Source: Tubiluchus corallicola
Taxonomy: Eukaryota > Priapulida > Priapulimorpha > Priapulimorphida > Tubiluchidae
NCBI GenBank assembly: GCA_030141605.1
Contig: JAQGDQ010000080.1
Span: 186,001 to 250,000, forward strand
Length of the DNA stretch: 64,000 nt
Direction of reading: 5' to 3'
The notes beneath the pieces were generated by a model. It did no database searches. It worked only from the letters and a program-made list of their open reading frames with translations, and was not told the DNA's origin. The position numbers were made by a program, and so were the translations under genes. Position 1 is the first letter of the stretch, and each line of letters starts with the position of its first letter. Below are positions 1 through 12,400 of the stretch, one piece after another.

Positions 1-225
1 TGTATCCAAAAATTTTTATTTCGATCAGATAATTTCGTTATGCTCACTTTTTTATTTTTCTTAGTTCAAATTATGATCTGTGCATTTCTGCATCAACAGT
101 AACATTTAAGTTCAAGTTTTTGTTACTACCTTTTTGTGCACTGAAATTAAAAAGATTATAGATTAACAAATGCATGTGGTGTTGCACATTAGAATATTAA
201 TTATAATTTTTATTTGTTTGTGTAG

Positions 226-3200
226 TTGTTGTAGGCGCTAAAGTTGTTGCGTGCTCACAAATTGAAGATGTCATCGACTGTCTTATAACTGGCGCTACTG
301 TCCGGCACACAGGTAGCACCTTAATGAATGATTATTCAAGCCGGTCGCATTCAGTCTTTACAGTTACTGTTGGTAAGTTTTTTAAGTTCTGCAAGTTCGA
401 ATTACGGTTTTAAGGAATCTATATTCCATAAGTGCAATATTAGAAAAAGTTAGTGGCTGGCAAGGTTATTTTATGCAAACATGGTCATCCTCCCAAAAGA
501 TAATAACAAGCCACTTAGTATCCCTAGAACAGAACATCAGTATGAATCAATGTATGATAACTAATGAAATATTAATAATTTCTGTATGATAACCACCTGT
601 GAGTGGTAACTACGTAGGAAAATTCTTTAAGCACTTTTGTACACGCGTACAAAACTGGACACCTACTAGATAGATTTTTAACAAATGTTGTCAGAATTCA
701 CAATCACTGTTAAAAGGTAATTTTGGAAATAGCGTGTAACAGATATAACATTTGTAACAGTTTAACTAAAAGTAATCTATAAGTGCACTAACTAAACTGC
801 ATTTTGAAAGAAAAGTCATGCAAGATTCAAAGAAATGGTGATGATAAAGTAATTTTAATTCAAAAGGCATCTGCTGAAAGTGATTGTTGTGGTTAATTTT
901 TTATGTTTTTGACGATTATTATTTGGACAAATTAGGATAAAACAAAATTAAATTAAACATGTAAAACTCGAAATTGCAATATAGTTAAGTATGATAGTAT
1001 AAAGCTGTTACCATTTTCCCGACCTTGTGCGAATAATAGAAATTAAAGTAACAATTAAAGACACGTATGTTTTCAAATAACAATAAAAATTTTTCAAAGT
1101 TCCACCTTACTAGTGTATAAAATATAAATTTTGATTGCAGTCAGCAAAAACTTCATTATCATCAGGGTTATATCCTTCAAAAATTTTACTATCTATGATG
1201 CATTTATGGTTTATACATGCTCTCAGTTTGTAGAGGTCAGTGCATTTTGTTCCAACTGCTAAAGTTGTGCAACATAATTCCTTGCATACTGCAAAACACT
1301 TTTAAGACATTATCTCCATAACACTTTCACCCTATGCATCACAATAATTAGATTTTTTATTTCTGCATCTTGAACATAAATACTATTTACTACTGGTGGA
1401 GTCTCTTCCATTCACAGTTGTCAAAGGCGTTTCTGTGAATTCTTTTCTTATGCAGGATTGGACAGTGAGGGATTTTGGGGTTTCTTGGATTAACTTCTAT
1501 AACAAAATCTGTAATAGTGGCCCTGACCAGCTACAGGGTCTCAAATGCTGCTGCAATTGCAAAGATTCAATTTACAGATTCTACATTATAATTATCTTTT
1601 CTATCACAGCTACAAAATAATCTCTTACTTTTATTCTACAATTGCTGTACTATTCTACTTCAAGAAGTCGTCTTATATTATACTGAAAGTGGACAGACAA
1701 AAAACTGCACGAGAATGAGATTGAGTAATGTACAGGGTGTGCCAGAAGTCTGGAGTTATATTATTATTCTACGACATTCTACGAATATACAGAGCTTTTA
1801 GGAGCGTCAGAATTAGTGTCTAAATGCTTGAGTGATGATATTAGATTAACATAATTACCTATAGGACCATTTAGTGTTCATCCAAGCTTGGCACTAATGC
1901 ATATGCATGTGACACCTGTCTTTACCAATTTTTGCAGCAACAAGAATTAGAAATATTTTGTATAGCTTTCAAGTCATGAACAAAATAGCCAGAAAAATAT
2001 TAAAATTTCATTTATTTACAACATTGCAATGCTTTTTAGGAAATTTACCCTAAGCCGTGGTATCCAAAGCCTTGAATCATCTTGGCTGTTACCTGTTTAG
2101 ATTTGGAACCACCCGCAGTGGCCAAAATAGATGGCTGAAGGTTGATGATATACTAAATTTCCAACATAATGGTTAATTTTTTATATGATAGATAATCAGT
2201 AGATAATACTTTTTATGTTTATAAAGTACATTCTTAAAATATACCTTTTAAGTTTATTTTAATAATCTTTGTGTTCTTTAGTTTAATAAAGCTATCCTTA
2301 CTCACAAATTTTAGAGAATTTATTTCACTGCTTAACAGTGGCGTGCTAATTTGTGACAAAGAAAGCTGTTTTGCACATAGCAAATAATATAATAGATATT
2401 CAGATAAAAACAGATACTGCAGTGCTAGTTACTGTAAGTGGGATGAAAGTGTGATTTAAATTTTTGTGAATTGAGTTTCAAAGCTTTGTGTGAGATGTGA
2501 TATTTTTGCAATGCACAACTCCAAGTGAATTATGCTGGCTAAAGATTGAAATTTTTAGTTCATTTCACTGTAAGTAACATTGCCAAGTAATTTGCTGTTT
2601 TATTAGTAATATTACTGTCTGTATTGACAGCGTATACGAAAATCTAGACATCTGCCACACAAAGAATATTAGTATCTGCTGTTGTCACATTATTGGACTG
2701 GAGTCGCATTAGTAGCTTAAGTCATAGTGATAAGAAGCGACAAAAGTAGGTGGTAGTTTAATTAGCTAATCACTGACACTTTTGCTAACATATTTTATAA
2801 ATTGAACATCTACCAGTTAACAGAGCTGACATGCTACCGCAAAGAGCTAGAAGTAACTTTGTATACTAGTATAATTCATGCATGTGGCATTCTTCGGAAA
2901 AATCACAAATATTTCCAGCACACACTAATTTTATGGCTTAAAGTAATTGCTACATGGTTTTTTAGAAAAGTGCAATTTTTTTGCATTTGTCTAGCTATCT
3001 TCATATTATTAGAAGTAAGTTTTTACATGAAGTGCTGATGTAACAAACTGCGAGATTTTGTTTTTATGAATTCATTTTAATTTATCCAGAGCAAAAATGG
3101 TTGAAGTATCCAAACAACTTAACTGAATTAAAAGACAGTAAAGATCATCACAGTCACCTTTCAGGTAAAGTTGTGTGCACATTTGTGTGCACAGATTACT

Positions 3201-3413
3201 CAAATATACTTATTTCTGGTTTTTGCTTTTTTTGTAAATGAATTTGCCATTTCTTGTTTTTCTAAATGCTGATAAAGCTTTTTTAGAAATCAATTTAATT
3301 TAAATATAATTTTGTAGATGTGGTTCACCATTTAACATCAAAGTTTAATTTTGTGGATTTGGCGGGATCTGAGCGTGCTCACAGAACAGGAAATACGGGA
3401 GAGCGACTAGCAG
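226..3413 (+). other. Kinesin motor exons with switch I and switch II
   Basis: Three exons (226-372, 3090-3164, 3318-3413) encode the middle of the motor. The first has RHTG followed by [14 protein letters not shown], the switch I nucleotide-sensing loop. The second is a poorly conserved surface loop. The third has [22 protein letters not shown], of which DLAGSE is switch II. The exon ends in phase 1 and continues 26.7 kb away at 30163. Introns 373-3089 and 3165-3317 hold no recognisable gene. Confidence 0.95.
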
Positions 3414-6400
3414 GTATGAGGATTTTTATTAGCATTAATATTTGTGTTTGGTTAAATGCTGTTACTGCCCATTAATTTTTTTGGCAAGTTGAACTGGACA
3501 TCAGAGACAGTATGCTTGCTGTGCACCTAAGATTATTTTAGTGCATTTTTAAAAAGAACCTTTAGAAAATAGGACATAACATGAACTGATTTTAAAATCA
3601 AAGGTTAATTGTTATCTGTCATATAAGTTCAACAATGATTGTTTTAGTCCTTCATTTTTTTCATGTTTCTTGGCAAAGATTCTCAGTCTTGTAATATAAT
3701 CTGTGAGAACTTAACACTTGACATGGATGGCATTTGCAATATTCAACACATTTTTGTGATGACCTTGATAAAGTTTATTGATCATATGCTTAGCTTAAAG
3801 TTGCTTTGCTTAAATTAATGAAATTCATATTTAACATTGCTTTTCTTTTTAATTTAAAGAGTTGTTTCTTTACATAAACAAGTTAATAAGGTAAGCTAAG
3901 ATTGACTAACCTTGTTCAAAGATGTTTAAGTTCTGCTTAAGCCATGTACAACTTTTATTTGTCCATTTGTATATAGTGAGCTGAATATGCACCAGTCGAG
4001 AGTGTTTGACACCAACTGTTTGTATTTGTACCTGTACTAAATCTGATAAAGAAAGTTTATGACCTTTTCTGAGCTGCACACGCACAAATTCTTATCTGTC
4101 TGTATTGCAGTTTAAACAACTTCAAGATGCCATTGTTCTCGTAGGATAGATCTAGCACACTCAAATATTATACAGTTGTTATATAACTGTCAAAGTATGA
4201 AATACACAAAAACAGTACAAATGGTGAGATCAGAGTTATCTTGTGTTAGATTTTTGACTAGATTAAAATACGCTGGTGAATAACATGAAAGGCTTGTTCA
4301 CCATTATAGTTGTCAATATGTTACTGAAGTATCCAAAACATTTGCAATTTACGAGAAAATTATTATTTTCTAATTTAAATGAGACCAGGCACAAGAGATT
4401 TTGATTGTCATTTGCATAGATTAACTTTCAAGGGAGAGATCAATGAATTACGTTGAGAAACTGATATTGTATTAGGTAACAACATTCCTACTTATTTAAA
4501 AGCTCCAAGTTAGCAGGAATGAATATTCTTAGTAATTTAAGTAATTTGTGTTAGCTGCCTTAAAGACCCATGATCAGCTTGCATCATAACTCGGAAGAAC
4601 AATTATCATTAAGCTTATTCATAAAGTAATGTAACTCATTTCTACTGAGCTATAGTTTTTTAGCTGCATGAATAAAATTCAGTGACTTTGCCCTTTAGTA
4701 ATAGAATTTAATATACACACAGGAGTGTAACAGAATTGCACACAATGTGTTATTGAGCAATTACATTGAAATACGTTTAATTAAGTTAAATATAACTTAT
4801 CATAACATCAACTTTCTGTTAAAAAATGCATACTGTTAGCACACATATAAGTGGTACTTATAAATAATCTACTCAAATAACTCCACCCTAATTTTACACA
4901 AGCTTGGCAAATATACTTGGTGTTCCACAACATCATGCGATGTAGCAATAAAAAAAGGGTATGTTAGGTAGTTTATTGCATATATAATGTTATATAAGCA
5001 TCTTATAAAAAACAAAATGGTGCTATTGATATAGTGCATTTTAATATAAATTTCTCCTGTTTATTAAAACTACTAATGATCATTACAGACATTACAATTA
5101 AGTTTATGTAAAAGATTTATATAATTGCACAAAATGATGTGCACACTTACCAATTCATTAAAGATGCTAAAAATGAAGGAACTAAATTGTATTTTGTTTC
5201 TTATTACCTGAAATGGTTACTGGTATACAAGCGATGATGTATTTTTAAAATCTGAATAAAATTGAAAATATAATAACATTGCTTTTTCTTTTGCAAGGTA
5301 CCATGCTTACAGAAAAATTGTCATTGTATTTCAACAATTAGGCAACACACATGTACTTAACATATTTAATTAAACTTCGTTGTTCGACATGAAAGATTCA
5401 TTTGACAATAAATAAATTTCCTAGCAGGCATAATGATTATATTTTTCATGTACTAAAAATATCCATAATACATCACAGACTTGACAAGCTTGATCATTTC
5501 TTAATTTAAATCACAGATATTATACTAAAAAATTGTAACATAGATTTCGTTTTCTCGTATAAATAATATGTGCACTATAAACATTGCGCAAATTATCATT
5601 AAGAGTTCCTGTATTGATGCAAGGAAGACTAGAAAATATGATTGCATATTAAGCAGGGATTACGTCAATACAAACCTTGCTACAGATAAAAATGCAAATC
5701 CTAATATCCACTTTTTATCTAGCAGTAATTGTGGTGAAGAATTTGACTGGTCTAGTGATTTCTCACTTTTACTTGCTTCTTTCTTTCCATTAAACATACG
5801 GTTTTGTATTTCTAGCAATTTTAATCTCTTCTTTGTTTGCACTTCTTGCTGCGTGCAGCCAATCGTGTGTAATTTATCCTCAGGCCAAAATGGGGCTTGG
5901 TTGAACTCATCACAGTCCACTTTGTCATCACCTACATTATGAAGTAACTTGTTAACATAATGCTTCCATGCTTCCGGGAGTTTGATAATTGATTCTTTTG
6001 CTAATTGGATAGCTGAATTAATACTGTGCTGAGTGAGACTCAATGTTTTACATTAGTAGGCTTTGCATAAGTATTTGGATTGGAATGTATGTTGCTAGTT
6101 TATTGGGCTGTTAGTTTGCAGTTGAATGAAAAGGAATGGTCATAATACAGATAGTACCTGTGTCATATGATTTAACTGGGTATCTTGCGTAAAAAATTTA
6201 GTGGCTGGCAATGATCCATAAGAGATTTATTTCAGTGTTTCTAATAACAGAAAGTTTTTTCTAGTAAAGAATTTGTTTACAAAGTGTTGGAAATATAATA
6301 TAAATAAATACTTACCATTTGTATCAGCTTCCTGAAAAGCTTGTTGTAGAAGTTTAACCAACTTCTTGTCTAGATCATCTCGTACTTTACCTACGGCAGC

Positions 6401-9400
6401 CATCAACTCTGCTTCGTTTACCATGCCATCCTCATTTTCATCATAGGAGCTGTGAATTAGCAAGTCTGTCCTGTTGTTTAATCTTGCTGCTATCACATAG
6501 ATGTATTGTGGTGTTTGTGATTTTGAATGTTTGCAGTCAGACACAGCTTGCTGTCTGGTTGGCAATCCTGCATTAGTAAAGTTTACATGAATATATTGTT
6601 TTCAAAGCTTTTGTTTGTTTTTCATTGCTGTAAATAATTTGTCCAACATCATTTAAAGTCAGTTACAATCCAACACCTTTGGATTAGATTATTTTATCTG
6701 ACACATAAAAATTAAATCCTATGATTAAATTAAAAACTGGTTAGGTCGTTCGGATGACTTTTTTAAACTATTATTGTACTATTATTAGTCATAATTCCTC
6801 TAATTTATCACTTACCATGTTTTTTGTTCAGAGCTAGTTCAATGATGCTGTAAGGCTTTATATTATAGGATTTTAGTTCACACCCATCAGCTAGTTCTGT
6901 TTTCTTATAAGAAAGAACTTGTTGTCTGGGTGGGTATGACTGCTGGCGCCAAAGCTGTCGCTTTATATCATCTGCAGTGTCAGTCAGGGTTACAACTGCT
7001 GTTAGCAAGGTTCCTTCTGGTGTTTTTATGTGAATTTGCATTTTATCACCTGTAAAATTAATTCATGTTGAAAATCATTTAAATCATAAAAGGCGACAAA
7101 ATTAAATTCTTTTGTAACAGCACAAACTATCAATTAGGTATATGTGCAATACGGAATGTTAATATTTTGAAATAAATTATTGTTTACATCATTTTTAACA
7201 CTAATTAATTAATAAAATAATTATTTTAAATTGTTGGCACATGTCATACTTCCTACCTAGTCTAGATGAAAATTACAAAAGAAGAATGATCAACTTTCCT
7301 TGTGTGTTTCAAATTTGCAAATATTTATTCTCTGCTTTTGTGTTTGCGATTTCATTGTATTTTTTACGTGAAAATAGAAATTACTGCAAACTTAGAGCGA
7401 CTGATCATAAATTTATTGAAATTGATCATAATATTCCAGCAGATTTAAACAATTTTATGGTTATGTTCATGGAGCCAGTTTGGTATTTATGTGCGAAAGA
7501 AATTTTCCTGTTTAAAGTAACGTGAATTTAATTTTTTGGCGTAGTCAAGGTTTCATGCTAATAAGCGCATTACGTGTGCAAGACATCATATACATTGCTT
7601 TTTTAGTGCTTGTTGTACATAACAATATTTCTTTTGCTTATTGTTATCTTTTCAGTTACTTCAATAATTTAATTTTATATAGAAAGTAAAGTAATCAAAA
7701 AGTTTAATGATAAGTATGCATTAAAGAAGCTTGTTTAGAACTCTTACCTTGCACAACATGTTCTGTATATCCCCATCCACATGTAAGCACTTGAGGTATT
7801 AGAAAAAATAGAATCACTACACTTATAAACATGTTTTTCATATTTGTCATCCCAATATCAGCATTCACCATCATATCAATTGCAGTATTTCACGTATAGG
7901 TTTTTCAATCTTGGGAGGTCTTCGTCTGTCTGATGCAAAGTCAAACTCTATTATGGCATTATGGCATGGTGTCGCCATCCCTGCCTGATATTACTTTTTT
8001 AAGTTCCGTGATTCATGTCATGCATTCTAAGAATGTGGGTATGTCTCGCACAACTTGGCATAAACCAGTCATGCTAAAAACTCTGTCTTGTACGTAAGTT
8101 GTTTAGAAGCATAAAGTTAATTGACGATGGTTATAGGACTGACGGTTTTACACACAGTATCACTCTATATATAGAGTTAAAATTTGCGTGTGGAAGTGAT
8201 TCACTTCACTTCCCGTCAGTGAGATTACATTTGTCGGAAAAGCATTCAAGAGCGTACATGTTTAGTGGCTAAAAAGGGTAATGCCACAATACTGTGTGGG
8301 TGTAAATAGGAAACTGTCAAACTTTCAACAAAAATAAAAATTCCCATGGCCAGCTAGGCAAACAAACAAATGGAAAACAAACAAATAAATAAACGAGGAA
8401 ATTGCCATATTGTGCCTTTACATAAGAAAAACGATCAGAATTGCACCCACCATGAAATTTAGAGTATCATATTCTCAGTCTTTGTCCTTTTTTGATGGCC
8501 AGTTTTGAGTCAATTTTATTTTGACATGTTACTCTTAAGAGTAAATGTTTTCTAATGTTTCACTGTGTGTGGCACGTAAAAATAAAAAGCTGGGCCAATG
8601 AATTCTGAAAGATGACGTTGTTTCCTGGCTGTTTTTGGCAGAGATTGTTTTAGAAAATGTAATACGTGTGTTTGCTAGCTAATTTATATTCCTTGGAATA
8701 GCAATACACCAGAAATTAAACGAACATTTTGTTTGTGTGTTACTGGCTTTATATTAGGAACTAATAAAAATAGTCTGACTGTCAAGATTATAAGTAAAAT
8801 CATTTACCATTGATTTTTGTCCTTTTTTGTTTGTACATTTAGCATAATTTTTTACTACTCATTAAAATATATTGTGTCTCAAAAGTCACTATACACTTTG
8901 ATTTCTAATTTCGTTTTTGAACTGTCCTCCAATCTCAGCTATCTCTGACATGAATCAAAAATGGTCTTTCGTGATACTTTTTATTTTATTTTTTACTGGA
9001 ACCTCATTGCCATGGTAACAACAGTAACATGAGAAATAGGTGCAGAATCAGCAAGCTGCGAGGTTGTTCGATCACCAATTGAAGTTCAGAGGAAATTCAG
9101 TGCACTGATTAGACTATACTATTATCTCACGATTAGCAATGCAGTTTTTCAACAAAGTGCAGCCCTTCTTCATTACTAATGGTATGGGAGAGACCTTCCC
9201 AATGCAAGACGGTCCTTGCCACTGGATTGGTCTCTGAAGCTCTTGAAGTCCCTGAAGAAAGTAGCAAAAAATAGCAAAGCCTATTAGTGTAGTATTTCTT
9301 TTTAGCTTTTAGTACCCTACCCAGTCTCTCTGAAATTTGAAACTATGTTCAAAACTGTCTGACTAGATCTCATCAATGTTTGCTCTTTTTCTATGTTTGC

Positions 9401-12400
9401 TCTTTTCATAATGTATCACCATGAAAAAAACAGCTAAATTATAGAAACTTTCTTGGTGATAACTTTGTTTTATGCTAAACTAGCTCTTCAGAAGCAGATT
9501 ACAGAAGTGTCAGTGGTGCATCACGCTTATTTTAAATAAGTCCTTATCACAGTATCTGCTGTGTTTTTGTTTTTGTGGGTTTATGGGTTTATAGGTAGCC
9601 ACCTGTTGTTCATTAAAAGTGATGCACAAATTCCCCATTCACAAGTTTCTAAACAATTTTTTCTTCAATGACTTTGCTTTTCATACTTATTTAAATCATC
9701 CAAACTATGCACTTCCATAACGTCATAGTTATTTGTTAGCACAAATATGTTTCCATCGTTAACCCAAGCCTTTTGAACTAATGGCTTCTTTTGTTTTACT
9801 TTCTTCAATAATCTCTTTCTCCTGTGCGTGAGGTGACGTTTTATTTTGATGTTGGAATCGTTTGCTACACGTTTCCGAGCGTGATGCAATGCATTGCGAT
9901 CGGACAGGCAGCTAAAGCGAACTAATATTGCACGACGTCTGTTTCTGTGTCTGCTTCTGCTTCCTGTTCTTTTGGCATATTCAATACTGTCTTTGGTGAG
10001 ATTCACACCTAATTCTGCAGCTACTGAGATCACGCCTAATTCTGCTTCACCAAGTTTTTTCATTTCTTTGTTAGCACTAATATTCTTGAACATGGTAGTT
10101 GCAAACGGTTCAGTTATCCCTTCAATAACCAGATCGTAGCGAAATATATTCTGCTGTAGTTGGTCTACTTCCAACATTAGATTGTTTTTCTGTTTTTTTA
10201 GATCCTCTATCAGGATATGTAGATCATCTTTGAGGTCAGTGTACATTTGCTCTTGCTTGTTTCCCACACAGGCTACAGCATTTATAAAGCTGTTGTCCCA
10301 TTGATCATTTATTGCATGTTCTTTTAAACAAAACTGTACATCACCATGGAGGCCTGGTGGCAAACCCTTCATTATTCCTTCATCATCACCTCGATAGTGA
10401 TGAGATGTGGTACTGGATGCTTCCTGAACTGCTTTTGAGGTAGATTTTGTTGTTGTTGTAGAGGATGCACTACTTTTCTGTCTTGCTGGTTCTGTTCAGA
10501 AAATTAAAAAATTTAAAAACAAAAAGGTGGAAACATGAAATCTATTGTTTTGGACCATAAAAGAGAACATCTCATTTCAATATAATGTACTCTACTGTAT
10601 AATGAATAACATATAGCATATATTAATTTCGGTGGTATATATATATATAAGGTCTGGACCCACAGATTTGCCAATGGGGATTTATTTTTAAAATCGGTCC
10701 CACCGGGAGGAACGGGGGAGAGCGAAAAAACTCCAAAAATGGCCATTTTTTGCCAGTTTTTTGCAAAACTTATACCTCTTATTTCTAGAGAACAAGAATG
10801 TGCCAAGGGCGGTGCTGGTAATGGCTGAATAGCCCATTCAATGGTGGGTGTAATAGTCATATTTAGATTTCACAGGAGGGTCACCAATGCCCGCTACGGG
10901 CATTTTCCCGAACCTAACTCCCAATTTTTTCGAAATTTTGATCAAACGGCATGCGGAACAAACATTCTAGCGGCCCCTGATGGACCCTCGAATGGAGATA
11001 TATAGCTCCTTAGAAAGAGGAGGAACAGGGCTACACGATGGTGTGGGCTGTATTGTAGGATGTCTCCACCCTGAGGAGCTGTGACGATTGATTGGAGGTT
11101 CCATTTCGGGCAATTTTCGCTTGGAAAACTGCTGATTCAAAGCCACTGTTCTGACGTCATCTATTATACTCTGCCTATAAACTTATAACTTTAATTCAGT
11201 AAAAGCTGCTGCTGGCTTTGTGTTAGAAATGAGGACTAGGTAGGACGTTCATGTATTTTTGATTATAAGTGTATTTATATGCAAAATTGTTTACGGGGCT
11301 TTTGCTTGTTAATAATTAATTCTGTTGATGAAATTGGAAAACAATGCAAGTAGCATAAATGCAGGCTTTCAGAATAGTTAGGCTGTTGAGTGACTGGATG
11401 GGTGAACAGGTTTGATACTTGTTTTGGCAAGTATCACTGACCATAATGATTTAGTCTGTTTACGTCACACAGGGAGGTTGGTTTTACATTATACAATTCT
11501 GCATCTACCCATGGCTAATAGCTAAGATACCTTTGTCCAGTAGCTTAATTTAGCCTTGATAATGAGTCAGGTTTAGATATCGGCTATCCAGTTTGACTAG
11601 GCCCTGCATTTGAAAGCTGGGTTACAGCTTACAGTAAAATTTCCAGGTTTGATTTTTCAATTTCATACAGCTGAAATTACATTTTAATGTAGTTTTATTT
11701 ATAACATCATCAGTTTATCTCAGCTTGAAGTAACCACACAGACAAAGGTAAAGCAATATTAACTAGACTTTTATTTATGTTATGGAGATGGACCAGTCGG
11801 TTATTTATATACTGATTCTGACAATGAAATTCTTGTATTGTATTTTTCGCTTCATGAAGTGTTTACTTGTCAGTAAGAAACTTTCTTTGTTATAAGCAGA
11901 TGTTTACTTATGTAGTTTGCTTTTTTGCAACTGGAGTAGCATAGTGTCAATTTCATTTTACAAACCTCTGCATTTTGGGTTTTCCCTTAAAATTGCTTCT
12001 CGCATCTTCGGTTTCCAAAATATCGCCCAGTAGAATTCCTGGCAGCTTAAAGCACTATCTCCTATAGAACAAGATCAAAATTAATACATAGTTTTGCATA
12101 AAATTAATCTTGTCCTGTATCTGTTGTAAAAGTATGTAAAATTAGGAAAGTATTTCAGCTAGCACAGGGAGCAAGTGTAATCGGACACATGTTGGAGTCA
12201 TTGTCACAATATTAATCAGAAGAATTTTTGTAAGCTAGATCAAGAATGTCAAGGATAGATGAGATATAATAGATTGTAACAAATCAAAATAATTTGTGTT
12301 AAGCGATTGAATTAAGAAATAATTTGGCAATAAATACAGATATTTGTAGAACTCTTTTGATTTAATAATGTTAGAATTATACTAACGGTTATGGTCAGCA

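Noticed and set aside
5568-5942. Plus-strand 124-codon frame
   Set aside because: Antisense to gene A exon 4, which is supported by the paralogue motif.
9894-10139. Plus-strand frame of 81 codons
   Set aside because: Antisense shadow of the ORF1p-like exon; no family match.
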